Below are positions 33,174 through 46,600 of a stretch of DNA of 64,000 bases, piece by piece (position 1 is the stretch's first letter; the number at the start of each line of letters is the position of its first letter). The translations under genes were made by a program, and so were the position numbers. The DNA lies in NCBI GenBank assembly GCA_024220505.1, contig JAKZZE010000015.1:1229110-1293109 (forward strand). The letters are read 5' to 3'. The notes under the pieces are model-generated. The model was not told where the DNA came from, did not search any database, and saw nothing but the letters and a program-made list of their open reading frames with translations. Origin of the DNA: Rhizopus arrhizus. Its lineage: Eukaryota; Mucoromycota; Mucoromycetes; Mucorales; Rhizopodaceae.

Positions 33174-34196
33174 TTAAAATCGAGTGGATCCACCCTTTTC
33201 TGCTAATACTGCTTGTATTCTGGCGGGCAAATTGTCTATATATTTGATGCATTGTTTCTTAGTAAATGAATTCCATTCATTTTCGGCTCTTTCCCGCAGT
33301 TCATGGATGCTGGTCGCCCTATTATCATACATGCTCAGCTTTAACTTCAAATGATGCCATACATGTTCAACAGGATTAAGATCTGGACTTTGTGATGGTC
33401 AATCGTCAATGTAAACCATGCCCCTATCTTTCATTCATGGCGTTGTGAACTTTGATCGATGTTTACGATCATTGTCGTGCTGAAATACCGATGGTTTCCA
33501 ATTCAGACCATAGTACTTCATGGTGTCCTTCAGACTTGTAGCAAGAATTTCTTGGTATAGCTCTGAATTCATGGTACCATCATAGACCTGACATGCGTAT
33601 CCAGGTCGTGCGCTGGTTATACAACCCCATAACATGAGACCGCCGCCTCCATGCTTCACAGTAACGTCGATATGGTGGGGCTGTAAACGATCGCATTTTT
33701 TCTTCCAATAGTATTTGCAACCATCTGAGCCCCAAATGTTAATTTTGGTCTCACCAGAAAATATCACACGTCGCCAATCATGTACTGTCCAGTATTGATG
33801 CTTTTTTGCCCATGTCAATCGAGCCTTCTTATGCTTTTCAGTCAATAATGGCTTCTTCTTTTTGATCTCAGCATAAATGTCAACTGAATGTAAAACATTA
33901 ATAGCCGATTGATACGACATAGGGTGTCCAAGCTCCTCCAACTTCATTTGAACATCCTTGGCAGTCTTCCAGTAACCCGTGAGTACTTGTCTCTTGATGT
34001 ATCGACGCGTTGATTTTGCCACAATGCTCGATTTATCTCCGCTTTTACGTATTCTATTATACATCCAGTTATTTGCATACCTATTAACGGTATTTCTATG
34101 CACTCAAACTCGTTTCCCAATGACTGTGGGGTCAACGCTATCTTCCAATAGTGGTTTGATACTGTTTTGAACATCGAATGGAACTGTTTTGGTCAT
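33174..34196 (-). pseudogene. Transposase of element B, inactivated
   Basis: The frame begins MTKTVPFDVQNSIKPLLE and is broken by a stop near 34109, after which it continues to 33435. FSGETKI replaces the first catalytic Asp with Gly. FQHDNDRKHRS keeps the second Asp. After a frameshift near 33430 and a stop, SPDLNPVEHVWHHLKLKL carries the Glu, and the tail AVLAEKGGSTRF ends at 33174. Several independent lesions show long inactivity. Confidence 0.88.
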
Positions 34197-34424
34197 TTCT
34201 AATGATGGATAGACACTGGCGATGTATGATACGTTTGGGTAAAGTACACTAGGTGAAAAAATAGGGACAACCTACCCTAAAGTAATTTTTAACTTTTTTT
34301 TTTCTCTTCCACTCCGTACGACATCCAAGCCATGCCTATAGAGTGTAACCTTAGGTAGTGGGTATTACGTTTCCTGCATATAAAATTGATCAGGATAACA
34401 TATGGCGGAAGAAAAGAGGAAATA

Positions 34425-36054
34425 CAGTAGCGGACAAAACTGGTGCACAAAACTTTTTTTCAGCTTTTAACTACCATTACCTGCTCATGGTAGTTGCAAT
34501 AGTCATGAAACTGTACTAGAAGGAGGATATACTAGTCATTGTAATTTATGTATGTTCTAAGCATGACAGTGTTAAAACTGAGCGATGAGCGTGTTTTAAA
34601 TTTATAAAATTTTATATTTTCTAAAAACCGCAAAAGTGGCTAAAATCTTAGACTTTATATAATCATCTCATCTCTTGATATCATCGGATGTTCTTCTTTG
34701 CATATGCTAATAATATGCGTGTATATCATTTTCAGTAAAAGAACCCGGCTCTTTAACTATTCTTTTCCAAAGATCATCGACCCTTTTTAATCTAGTGTCG
34801 TATCATCATACCTTTGCCATCAATTGCCACCTGGCATGCTTAAGCGGACTTAGGCCGGGATTAGTGGCGGCTAAACTTGTAGCACAGAAGCGCTGTTATC
34901 AAATATTGAGTTTGTGACATGCGTTGACTTGTGCCTTGTGTCATTGTCATACTGAAACGAGAGATTACGACGTTTTAGACTACTATACGCTAGGCTTTTG
35001 TGGTATGAAGTAAGCGAAATATATGTGTATATTTATGAGTTCATTATACCATCGTATACCTGACACACATATTCTGGTCCTCAATATCTAATACAGCCTT
35101 AAAACATAACAGAGCAGCCAGCATGCTTCATTGTTTGATCACCGTGAAAAAATCGCTAAGGTTGCTCGACTTGCTTTCAATATTAGTGTATACTGTCTGC
35201 ATCCATAATGTTCATATTTGTTTCATTGCTAAAGATAGAAGACTTCCAGCCCTCTATAGTATACAATGGCTTGTCGTGATACCACATTCATCGCTTTTTC
35301 CGACTTATACAGCTGATGAAATTCTTCGATTCCTTACTTCCAGACTCAAAATCTAGCTTCCTACTGTGCCTTTAGACTGACAGTCTGCTAACACTGTATC
35401 TTAAGGTCCTCGAAATGTGCTGAGCATCAGGAACTGTGTGTAGCGGACCTTGTCCAAGCTCTAGGTTGATGACTGAACTAATAACTTTTCAGGCTAATAG
35501 CGGAATACCTTCATGATCACAAGACATTAAGTTTCTTTCTTCCCTCTTTCTCCTGTTGATTGTCCATTTAGAGATTCTTGTTACTCTAGAAATATCTGTT
35601 GTCGTACGAACTAAGTGTATTCGAGATCTCAGAGTTTCATTTTTACAGTTGCTTATTTTCTTAAACATATAAGGCTAGTACTTTGTTATAGTGAATAGGG
35701 TAAAAACAAAAGGGGGGGCTCAATGGGAAATACAAAATAAGTACAGTTTTATATATTTTTTAAGAGCTACTAGAATTTACTAATATGCTGTGAAATCTGA
35801 AAGCAAACGGGAGAGATTTGGGGAAAATTGAAAGAAGGCTAGACAAGCACTACATTTTTGGCGAAAATTGAAATATGCAAAAAATCACTAAAAATGACCT
35901 TATGCCTGGGGGATGTCCGGCACAGTTCCGGTTTACATAACATAATGTATATTTTGGACTGTCTTTCAGATGGTATATGCCACAAAAGTCGCAGACATAT
36001 GGCGGAGATACAATGTTAATTTTAAGTTTTGTGCACCAGTTTTGTCCGCTACTG
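34425..36054. mobile_element. 1,630-bp Tc1-like element D, copy 1
   Basis: TIRs read CAGTAGCGGACAAAACTGGT with TA on both sides. Inside are heavily decayed transposase remnants and no usable frame. The copy at 61370-62999 is the same length, inverted and almost identical. It is inserted within element C. Confidence 0.9.
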
Positions 36055-36104
36055 TAGTTGCAATAATTTTATAAGTGTTAAATTATAAAATGGGTAGTAT
36101 TTAT

Positions 36105-37126
36105 TTAATAACGAGTAAATCTCCCTTTTAATTTGATTACCGCTGCTATGCGATTAGGCATGCTGTCAATGTAACTTCTACAAACATCTTTATCTAGCTT
36201 GTTCCATTCAAAGTCCACTCGTTCCCATAGTTCGTCGATGTTTCTGGCCTTTCGTTCATAAAGACTTAACCTAAGTTTCAGCAAAAGCCACACATGCTCT
36301 ATAGGATTCAGATCCGGACTATTAGGTGGCCAATCGTTAATGTACTGGACCTTGTTTTGTTGGAGCCATGACATTGTTGATTTCGACTTGTGCTTTGGGT
36401 CGTTATCTTGTTAAAGTAAATAATGCGCTTGTTCATACCATAGTACTTTAGCGTTTCCATGTAATTTGTTCCAAGAATATGCTGGTACACCAAGGAGTCC
36501 ATAGTACCATCGTATACCTGGCACGCATATCCTGATCACTCACTGGTTATACATCCCCACATTACCAATTTGCCGCCACCATGCTTCATTGAAAGATCTA
36601 TGTGGTGTGGACGAAGGACATCACCAGGCTGGGTCCAATAGTATCTGCAGCCATCAGATCCCCAAATGTTGATCTTCGTTTCATCAGGGAACACTACTTG
36701 ATGCCACTATTGCATACACCAACTTTGATACTTTTTTGCCCATCCTAACCTCTGCTTGCGGTGGTTATTAGTTAAAAGAGGCTGCTTCTTTTTACGCCTA
36801 GAATAAAAATCCATTGATACAAGGACGTTTATTGCTGAACGGTAAGACATAGAATACCCAAGTTGTATGAGCATCCGATGTACATCCTTGGCTGTCTTTG
36901 GGGCTCCTTTAATCAGTAATACCTTGATATATTCCTTCGTAGCAGATGACACAAGTGTATGCCTACCACGTGTTGCGGGTACCATTGGCCCAAATAGCTT
37001 GTTTCTATATCTCCTAACTGTCTTTGGATGGACACCAAGTTCACCAGCAATATCCTTTGGGCTTCTATTGCTCATCAGTGCAGACTTGATGCTGTCTTGC
37101 ATGTTTTGAGGTAAAGCGCGAGGCAT
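36105..37126 (-). pseudogene. Transposase of element C, inactivated
   Basis: It starts MPRALPQNMQDSIKSALM with an HTH (PKDIAGELGVHPKTVRRYRN). It has a stop after SWCMQ (36707), another stop in the middle and a frameshift near 36410. The last frame holds SPDLNPIEHVWLLLKLRL and ends LKGRFTRY. The block FPDETKINIWGSDG (first Asp) remains. Full length would be about 340 aa. Confidence 0.88.
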
Positions 37127-37880
37127 CAGTAAGAGAAATTTCGCAGGAAGTAAGATGAATATAATGAAAAAAAAAGAATGTATGAATGAAGGAAAACAGC
37201 ACCCATTTTATATTATTAATTATAGGAATGTGCATAGCTAAAATTAGAATTGATTTGCATTTTAATTGTAGCTGATATTCTAGGTCAAATTAGAAGAGTA
37301 CGAAATATGGTCTAAAACTGAGCTATGGAGTATCTAAAATTCTACCAATTATACATGTATTACTCCCTCATTTTCCATACTTGGCTCATCATATTTTGAT
37401 GTAATACTTTACACATTAACCTCGTTTTAACATATTGCTAGCGTCATGAGGCGACCTTCTCTTAATGCTACATGCTGCATGAAATGAAATTTTCGAAAAG
37501 GTTGTCCCTATTTTTTCACCTAGTGTAGGAAAGAAAAAAAAAGGAAAATAATTGCAAAAAAGTTTATTTTAAGATCCCCAGTGTGACTACATACTCCGCA
37601 GACTAATTTATATCTGCCGGAATGGCCTCAGTCCGGGCATATAGTGTCAAACCCACTTTTATTTTAAAAGTCAAAAAACTGCACCAACCGACCTCCGCTT
37701 TTTTCTGGGCTCGCTTTAAGTGTATACTCAGCTTCTGACTTCGAAATTCTTGTCAATAAATCATAATAGTATTAACTTTGTTTGGTTCAAGTTTCATAAT
37801 GTTTGCTATAAAACTGACAGACCTATGCTCTTATTTCCGAAAAATTAGGTTAGGTTGGTGCAGTTTTTTGACCCACTGTA

Positions 37881-38332
37881 AAACTATCACAATTAGATTC
37901 ATTCTATAAAGTAAACATGAACAATAAATAAGTCATGACCTTTACTATTCATCATTTCTGTAAATGAATAATAATGGATCAGGTACCTAGTCAACTTTGA
38001 TCTGACTGGAGGCATTTCATATAAATATATCTTTCCTCTCAATGAAGACGGGACAATTCTCCCAGATCAGTTAAAGAACAATAAGATCTATAAAAACAAC
38101 GAATTAAAAATTTTCATAATCGATTCAGTGATCATTCTTCAATCAAACATGTCAATTATTGGATCTACGCTCATAACTACTCATTTACCCGCCAGCTGAT
38201 AGAAGAATATAAATAGTAGACTTTGTAATGATTTCTTTTTAACAATTAAGATTGTCTTAAATAAAGTTCAGTCTCAAAAAGTATTCTTTGGTTTTTATCG
38301 CTACCTTTAAATTACTTTACCAGAACATAACA
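37881..38332 (+). repeat. LTR family X copy, truncated
   Basis: Inverted match of the repeat at 27989-29300. It ends CCAGAACATAACA, as LTRs end in CA. Its left side is cut by the right end of element B (TA at 37879-37880). Coding parts of the parent retrotransposon are not visible. Confidence 0.65.
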
Positions 38333-41300
38333 GAAGCAACTACAATTCTGGGAAAGAGACTTTATAAAGACTATTTAAACCATAAAGAAAGCAATCGATA
38401 CATCTTTACTAAAGTACAAGTACCATTAGAATAGGAATAGAATACATATGTAATATTAAGAACTTACCTTTTATAAAAAAGAGAAGAAAAAAAAAAGAAA
38501 AAAAAAAAGAAAAGTGCTTTTTTGTAGCCTTATTTTACCAATGTTACACTTATTCACTGTCTATCCATATTAGAAAACAAAAACAGTTGCTTTTCATGTA
38601 GTTTGTATTTAATGATATCCCAAAAGATAACTAATACATTGCTTGAGTAAGTTTTATTACTTGAATGCAATATGTTTAGGAGGAAGGTTATTATTTTATT
38701 TTATTTTATTTTATTTTATTTTATTTTTTTACTTGAAATAAAAAAAAAAAGTCGGTATCTTAACAAATTATAGCAGTAAAGCAACTTCTTTTTTTTTTCC
38801 CTTGTTTTGTTTCATGGAATACTCTAGATGCCAAAGGCACAAAACAAAAAAAGGAAAGCTCAAGCACTGGTCAAATGTAAGCTTATAAAAAAGTAATAAC
38901 AACCAAGTCTAATGTCGGTTTTTTTTTTTTTTTTACATTAGGAATTCCTAATGGGACACATTCGGATGACGAACATGAACCTCATGAGCAAAGTTTTTCG
39001 CTTTAACACGATAAAACTATAAGAATATCAAACTTATATTACTGCTTGTTGTTAAAAAGCCCTTTTTGATAAAGAAAGTTGACAATGTTAACATCTCTAA
39101 TGGCTGATGGCTAATGGCTAATTGCAAATTACACCCATCTGCAAATACAAAGTAAGTAATGAACTAATATAAGCTTAAAAACATATATTCTTTTGTATTA
39201 TTTGTCATAAAAAATAATAAAGTAATCTCTTTACTTGAAACCAAAAAAATTGTGCTTGTATTTGTTAATTATAACTGCCTTGCAACAAAATGTGAGCAGA
39301 GCTTCTTTACTTTTTATTCTTTTGAGAATATACACGTATTCTTTTGTTATAATGTAAAAGCATTTGTATTTTTATAAAACATGTTTACTGTTAGGTTATT
39401 GTTTTCATTTGAATAAGGAACCTTTTATTGCTATGCTCTTTTTTTTTTTTTTAACTAGGTCTTTTTTTTAACTTTGTCTTTTTTTTTTTACTTTTAATCT
39501 TTCAGCTTCTTTTTTTTTTTACTAAACGCAACTATTTTGTTATGTTCTGTTACACATTTCCAATGAGCTTAGCTAAAGATCACAGATTGCCTTCCTAATA
39601 TGTATTCTTCTGTACAAAATAATCGCACGGTGCTTTTGATTTCCGCATTTTGCCCTCAAAAATAAAAAAAAAAGAAAATATCGGCCTTTAAACAATGGAG
39701 AGAAATACGCTTTCCAAAAAAAGATCATTTGTAAAAAAAGACATTTCTTTAAAAACATGAATAACTCCATGAATATTTACCCTACAAATAAAATAATAAC
39801 ATTGTTAAATTTCTTTATTTTTTTCGCATCTAAAACTTTTTTCAAAATTCGAAAATGATCAATACAGCAAGATTTAATTTTTTCACGAAAAAAATAACTA
39901 TCTGTTACCCAAAAGAAGAGCAATCTTGCGCAATCCGGTACCTAATTGGAACGATTATTTGCAGTGTGTCTTTGGCGTGGAGTTGGGACAAATCTAAGTT
40001 TTGCTACGACACAGATGATAATGTACTAAGGGAGAAGATATACTTTTTTGAAGGACTTGATTAAGACGGTAAAAGATATATCAACTAAGTTGCCTATTTG
40101 ATTTTCTATTAATTCACTTCAATTCGAACGAGAACCTAGGCCGACTGAAAAAACCTACTTCGAGCAATTGGTACCAGAATAATAAGAGAACCACCAAATA
40201 GATAAAGGCAAGTGTACGTTATAAGAGAGTGAGTGAATAAACAAAGGTTTAGAGAGAACTTTGATTATTCCAAAAGAAAAAAAAATAAAATAAAAAAATA
40301 GGTCGATTTTTCGATATCTTTATTTCATAACAAATTATTAGTCTTTATATACTTTTGCAAGCGCATAAAGTATTAACAGAGGATGAATAAAAAATAAAAT
40401 AAAAACATGTCAGAACATTGACGAGGGTAACTGAGGATAAGAAAAGGAAAATAAAAAAAAACATCAGACAAGAGAAACATCCAACGGAAGAAAGTAAAGG
40501 AACAAAAATATGATCTGAGCAAATGTCATCGGAAGAAGCACACAATACATCGAACCACCCAGTTAAACCTAGAACCTAACCGACAAAAAGGAAAGTGCAC
40601 CCCAACTGTATATGGCCATCAATTCACTTGAGCTCCGCCAGCAAGTTGCAGGTCACCTGATCAACTCCGGGGTTCTCCTTCAGCTGGTGTCAACCATATC
40701 CGCTTCCCACTATAGACTTCTCAGCCAATCATATTTCCCAAAGAGCTTCGCTTAAACATGTCCCCGAACCGAGTTGAGTTTATCGCCCACAATTACCAGT
40801 CACCTGTCACAGAATGAGATTACGCGGTAGTGTTAAACTAGTTGTTTTGAAGGACTTGCGAATAATAGACTGAAATGTTCTTTAATAGAAAAGAAAACAC
40901 GAATCCAATAGGTAAACAGTAATAATAAAACCTTTGTCTTTAAACCAAGACAATATTATCCGGAAGAAAGAATTCGATTACGATGTTGTTTATTGATTCA
41001 CTTTATAACAATATTTATATCTTTTCGAAGTTAAACTAAGGGTTATCCTGATATCAATTCTTTACACAAGTGGAAGGAATGATGCAAATAAAAAAAAAAA
41101 TTAAGAAGGTAAACTAATTTAGATCAAAAGTTAAATCAAGTAACTAAAATAGCGTCAAACACGATCAGAGGAATACTAGAATAAAAATGGTAAATCAAAG
41201 GAAAGATGATTTAAGCTTTGGACAATGATCAATGCTGCTGAAGCTCCGCCGAGACAACACCGAAATCAAACCCAGATTTCCTTCTCACGTCATCGACTCG

Positions 41301-41570
41301 CTACCGACACCCAGGTCACCAACAGACATCTTTCATTTTTCTAATCTTGAATTTCTTTCACATTGACTTACTCATTCCATTCGGCCATGACCAAGTTGAG
41401 CTAGACCAAAAAGGAAAAAGACCAAAAGCTTCACCTCTTTAAGACAAGTGTTACTACATCAAAAAAAGATAGATTTAACTTGAAGAACCAAACAGAAAAG
41501 GAAATTTCTTCTGGCCACACAAATCGAGTTTACAATCTTAATCAACTCGGAAAGTGTCAAGAAAAAGTGT
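38333..41570. other. Gene-poor AT-rich DNA
   Basis: I find no convincing gene. It contains a TTTTA microsatellite at 38690-38728, many poly(T) tracts and two less AT-rich patches (about 40,600-40,830 and 41,220-41,420) of unknown nature that could be remnants of LTRs or of an old gene. Confidence 0.45.
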
Positions 41571-41641
41571 GCGCGGATGGTTAAGTGGTATAATCTTCGC
41601 CTGCCACGCGAAGGGCCCGGGTTCGATTCCCGGTTCGCGCA
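41571..41641 (+). tRNA. tRNA-Gly (GCC)
   Basis: A 71-nt sequence folds as a cloverleaf. The acceptor strand GCGCGGA pairs with TTCGCGC before the discriminator A. The anticodon loop CTGCCAC gives GCC. The T arm contains GGTTCGATTCC, the internal box B, and TGGTTAAGTGG is box A. A T run four bases downstream is a Pol III terminator. No intron. Confidence 0.95.
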
Positions 41642-41705
41642 AACGTTTTAATTTTTTGTATTCCTGATTTTGTGTCGTGTTTTATCACGAATAGTCTTTT
41701 TACAG

Positions 41706-42267
41706 TGTAACGAGAATGATGAAGACATCTACAAAATTTTGGACAGTGCAACTGACTTTGAAATCGACTTACTTCAGTAATTTAACTGAAATACACAACA
41801 ACGACACAAGTAAAAATATCGACACAAGTAAAAATATTAACTCAAGTAAAAATATCAACCTTATTTCCTTTTCTTTTTTCTCTTTCATTTTTATATAAAT
41901 ATCTCTATATCTTTTATTTCAATTCACTTCAGTTCACTTAAATTCACTTCTATTCAAAAACCTATTTTTACTTTGAATAAATAGTCTCTTAAAAGACAAA
42001 ATCTATTTTTCTTATTTTATAACAAACAAGTCGAATTCCCTTGAAGCAAATTATCTTCATTGTATCCATTTTATATTTTTATTATATTTCTTTACATTTT
42101 ACTTTACAAATCAAGTTTGATCCACTTAACAAGATCTGGTGGTCACTATATACAAGCAAGCCTATAATTCAAATTACTTACCCTTATTGGATCTCAATTG
42201 ACCTAATACTTTATCTCAACAACTTATATCGAACCTATCGAAACCCGAAAACATAACGAACCTTACA
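41706..42267 (+). repeat. 5' LTR of outer Ty3-type element
   Basis: 562 bp, TG...CA ends. An internal motif TGGTGGTCAC (42137) repeats the start of the primer-binding site that follows the LTR. Confidence 0.88.
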
Positions 42268-42269
42268 TT

Positions 42270-42286
42270 TGGTGGTCACTACGAGG
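42270..42286 (+). promoter_or_regulatory. Primer-binding site of outer element
   Basis: TGGTGGTCACTACGAGG begins two bases after the 5' LTR and starts TGG, complementary to the CCA end of a tRNA. The donor tRNA was not identified. Confidence 0.6.
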
Positions 42287-42971
42287 GATCTTCATCAAAT
42301 TAAAAAGAAACAAATTATCAGCCTAAACAATTAAACAATTATCTAAACTCCTAAGGGACAGAACCTTACAACAACTACAACAACAACAAAAAATAAACAG
42401 AAGAAAAAGAAAAAATTCCCAAAATCGAATCAACAATATCAAAACATCTATTAGCAACAATGACTACAACAGGACAAAACGTGTTGGCAACAATCAGCAA
42501 CCAAAGTGTTAACCCAGGCTTCCGCCCGCGACTCATTGAATTTTATGGATATGAAGGAGAAGACTTTCGACATTTTCAAGAAATACTGGAATCCTACTTT
42601 GCTATCAGTAACACTAACAACGACTCTCGCAAATTAACCATACTCAGATCTCAATTAAGACGTGCAGCAAAAGTATACTATGAACGTGTCATACTCGTAG
42701 AAAACCCAGACGTTAATTATGAGCAAGCAATGGAATTACTGAAGAAACATTATATCACACCTGAGCTTATCCAAAGCTATGAGATTGAATTTAATGATAT
42801 GTGTCAAGGAACTCAAGAGCATCCACAAATTTTCCTCTCAAGACTTCGTGAAGCTGCAGATTTGGCTAATATCTCAAATGAAGCAGTAATTGAAAGCAGA
42901 TTCAAGGCTGGACTATTAAAAGAAATCAAATTATTCTGTATACAAAGTAGTTCTCGCACATTCAAGGAATG

Positions 42972-43394
42972 TGTTTTGCCAAGTATTAAAATAAAAGACA
43001 AAAACTAAAAAGACAATAGTTGTGAAACTAAAGATTATATGTTGCTTTATTAATAAAAACATTTGAGGCTATTTATACTTTTTGGATGTCTGGATCTTTA
43101 CCGCTATTTCAATTGATCGGTTAAAAGAATAATGTGGGAAGGATGGGAAGATAAAGGAAAGATAGTAGATAATCAATAGCCGCTGTCTTCTTGACGAATC
43201 AAGGGACAATGAAGTAGATAAATTATTGATCTAACGATAATTATCGAATAAAGTTGGATTGAACTGCCGTTGTTATAATCAGGTTCCGATATAGTCGTGG
43301 GAACACCGATAGAGACAACAGGGCAAAGTTGGCTATTGCGGAGATCTCTCGTTTATCCATGAATGTTCACTTTACTAGTTGTGTGGATACAACA
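42972..43394 (-). repeat. 3' LTR of the chromovirus
   Basis: On the minus strand a TATA-like AGTATAAATAGCC and a downstream AATAAA lie in this LTR and its partner. One difference from the 5' LTR was noticed near 42994 (AAAAG versus AGAG). Confidence 0.9.
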
Positions 43395-43406
43395 TTGCCC
43401 CCTTCT
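43395..43406 (-). promoter_or_regulatory. Polypurine tract of the chromovirus
   Basis: AGAAGGGGGCAA on the minus strand, immediately upstream of the 3' LTR, the expected site of plus-strand DNA priming. Confidence 0.75.
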
Positions 43407-43620
43407 AGTTTGAAGCAAACGGTAAAAAGGAAAAGTGAAGATTCAGAAATGAGCAAAGGTCATACACAATAAGTGCGGTAATGATCATAGAGTAGATAAA
43501 TAGACATAGTATAATTGAGGATAGATCGTAGTAGTAAGTTGTCATAAAAACCTGATAGTAAAAAAACCTTCTTTAGGAAAAATTGTCTTAGGGAAAAAGA
43601 CGGTCAACTACTTAGACAAT

Positions 43621-46600
43621 TTAACGTCTTGATCTCTTGCTTCTACTGTGATGTTCACGAGTAAGAACGGTACGTTTAGGTAGTCTTGCTTTCTTTGAGA
43701 CAGCAGTATTGTTACCTGCTTGACGACGAGCCCAATATGTTTCAATTGAAGATCGATCATCGAAGCTAGAAGTAGGTTCCCAAGTGTAATCTGTAGGATC
43801 ATCGTATCCTTTCCAATGAACAAGATACTGGTAATTACCTGGAGTTCCTTTGTGTTGTATAATTGCTTGAATCTCATAATGTTGGCCATCGATTGATTCT
43901 GCACTTTTATTACTGGGTAATGCAATAAGTTTTAAGTGTGAAGTGGGTACATCTCTTGATAAGAGGTTATTTTGTTTATCAACTAATATGTAACTGCCAT
44001 TAGTTGTCATTCCACTTATGTAAAAAGGTCCTTCATAATGCGGATCAGTTTTGTTTTCCTTGTTCACATTTTTAATCATGACTTCACTATGGAGTGGAAA
44101 CGGTGTATGAACGATTTTGTTTGTTTTCATAAAATATGCATTGTCTACATCCTGAGTTTCCTTAATGCGTTTAGCCAGAGCAGGGATAACAACTTCGGTA
44201 GCATATTTAAGTCTGTTTTCTATTGCTTTAGAATCTACAGCATCACTTCTAAGAGTGGGTTTAATATGAGAATAATCTTTCATATCATTTGGTACTTTAT
44301 TGAAGATTACTGTGTATGGTCTACTCTTATGAAGTCTGGAATATTTCAGATTCATAGCATATTGGGTTGCAGGTACATATAGATCCCAATCTTCTTTTCT
44401 TCCTTGTAACTGTTTAACGATAGTCTTTTTAGCAATTCCTACAAATGCTTCATTGACTGAGTTACCAAGGGGATTAAAAGGGTTAGACACTCTCTTATCG
44501 ATACCACTGTTATTAATAAGTTCAGTAACGATGGTAGCAGTAAACTCTTTTCCGTTATCACTAGCGATGACCTTAGGCCAGCCGAATGTACAGAAGATAT
44601 CAACAAGCTGTTTGGCAATAGTAAGAGCTTGTTTATCAGGAATGGCTTTCAAGATAGTAAAGCGAGAAAATAAATCAACCATGACAAGAAGGAAATTATT
44701 TCCGCTCGTAGATGTTATATTAAAAGTGCCGAGGTCCATAACCCAATGATCTAGAGGTCCGTCAGGTAGGATACTTCTAGGGGGATGATAACCTGTTTTG
44801 GCAATGTTAAACATTTTGCATTCATGACACTTGGATATGACATCCTGAATATCTTGACGTAAATTAGTCCAGTGGAGATTATCACCATGAATGGTTTGTT
44901 CTATGGCTTTAATTCCGTAATGACCTAATAAGTGAGCCTTCAATATTATATCTTTTCTTTCCTCAGGAGGAGGTGTGATATAATCTTCATATTGCAAAGC
45001 GCGATGCAATAAGGGTTTTGATAATGATGATGATGTTGCAGAAGTGACTGCATATGTTTGTGTTTCATAACTTTTAGATTTTTCTTTAAAAGTTGGTTTT
45101 CTTTTTTCTTTTTCTTTACCACGGATATTGTAGATGGCAACATTGTTGACATTGTTACCCCCCTCCAGTTTATTGTCATCTGGGAATAAACGACTAAGTG
45201 CGTCTGGGATAATATTCTTAATGCCAGGACAATGAACAATATCAAATGAATATTCGAAAATTGTTTCAAACCAAACAAGCATGGCAGCATTTGGAACAAC
45301 TTGCTTCTTGATATAAATCAAGGCTTTATGATCAGTTGTCAAGGTAAAATGACGGTTGTATAACCATTTATTATATCTCTCAAACATGAATACAATCGCT
45401 AACAACTCTCGTTTGTTTGTATGATAACGACGTTCGGTAGGGGAAAGAGATCTTGCAGCAAAGGCGTTATATTTAATGTCTTGGTCGATGACTTGATAAA
45501 CGACACCGCCGATACCATAAGCACTAGCATCTGTTGCAACGTAGAATGGGTACTTAAGGTCAGGAATGTGAATAACTGGGGCATTCACTAAGGCATCCTT
45601 AATGTTACGAAAACTGCATTCATGGGTTTCATTCCAAATTCCTTTTAAAGAATTAAGAGATCGCAACCGGTCAAGTGGAGCAGTCAAGCGAGAAAACATT
45701 GGTAAACTATTACGGAAATAGTTTGCAAACCCAAGAAAACTCATGACTTGTCTACCAGTTTTAGGTGTGGGCCAAGAATGTATATTTGTCAGTTTACGTT
45801 GATCAGGGATTAGAGAACCATTGTTACCAATAGTCCATCCGAGAATATTTACACAACTTTGTGCAAAATGCGTCTTTTCAACATTAATGATTAAATTTGC
45901 AGCAGTAAGACGTTTCAACACTTCACGGACATACTCAATATGTTGATTCATGTCACCAGAGCTGAAGACACATAGATCATCAATATAGAGTGCAGTGTAA
46001 GGAAGATCTGCGAACAAATTTGTAAGAACACGCTGTACAATGTTACCGGTACTTGTCAAGCCAAAAGGACAATGACGAAATTGATACTGCATACCAGTAA
46101 ATGGATGAGTAAATGCAGTTTTGGGTCTATCAGATTCTTGGATAAGAAAACGATGAAAGCATGCTCGTATGTCGAAGGTAGTGAATATAGTAGCAGAACC
46201 CATACGTTGATGAAGATCGCTGATTAGAGGTAAAGGCATTCTATCAACATTCTTTACAAGTTGGTTAAGCAGACGTGGATCAATAACTGCTCTTTTCTTA
46301 GTGTATAATCCGTTGACATCCTTTTTTCCAACAAGAAAAATAGGGTTATTGAAGCGAGTATTGGAAGGAGCAGGTTCAATGACACAATCATCCAACCAAG
46401 TTTGAATTTGGTCTTCCATGATCTTTCTATTAGCAATAGCAATATCGGGTTGTCTTCGATAAGCAAAGGCATTGGGTTCAGTATCAAGAGTGATGATAGC
46501 ACCAGGTAAATTACAATGAGAAGACATGGGGATACTCGTATTAGCATCTAACAAAGGTTGAATAGTGCTCATCAAACGTTGTCTTTCCTGCATAGTGCCA

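Larger units (their letters stand above)
34247..37525. mobile_element. Tc1-like element C, inserted in B
   Basis: TIRs begin CACTAGGTGAAAAAATAGGG and match for 27 bp at both ends, each flanked by TA (34245-34246, 37526-37527). It carries a broken minus-strand transposase and, near its left end, element D. A related copy lies at 57868-60175. Confidence 0.88.
32961..37878. mobile_element. Tc1-like element B with 210-bp TIRs
   Basis: Left TIR 32961-33170 and right TIR 37669-37878 are inverted copies of 210 bp beginning CAGTGGGTCAAAAAACTG and flanked by TA. Each TIR itself ends in the inverse of its own first bases (GGTTGGTGCAGTTTTTTGAC), so each looks like a complete palindromic mini-element. 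Element B contains a dead transposase (33174-34196) and element C (34247-37525). It shares its left TA with element A. Confidence 0.85.

Noticed and set aside
35123..35356. A 77-codon frame identical to one at 62068-62301 on the other strand
   Set aside because: Both lie at the same place in the twin D elements. Identity reflects recent transposition, and the frame overlaps decayed transposase remnants in another phase.
38828..39006. Small two-exon gene starting MPKAQNKKRKAQALVK
   Set aside because: The donor (GTAAGC) and acceptor (TTAG) look real, but joining them creates an immediate TGA. It may be a decayed or mis-sequenced micro-gene.
39855..40064. 69-codon frame with a hydrophobic middle
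   Set aside because: Isolated, no family resemblance, in AT-rich DNA with many chance frames.
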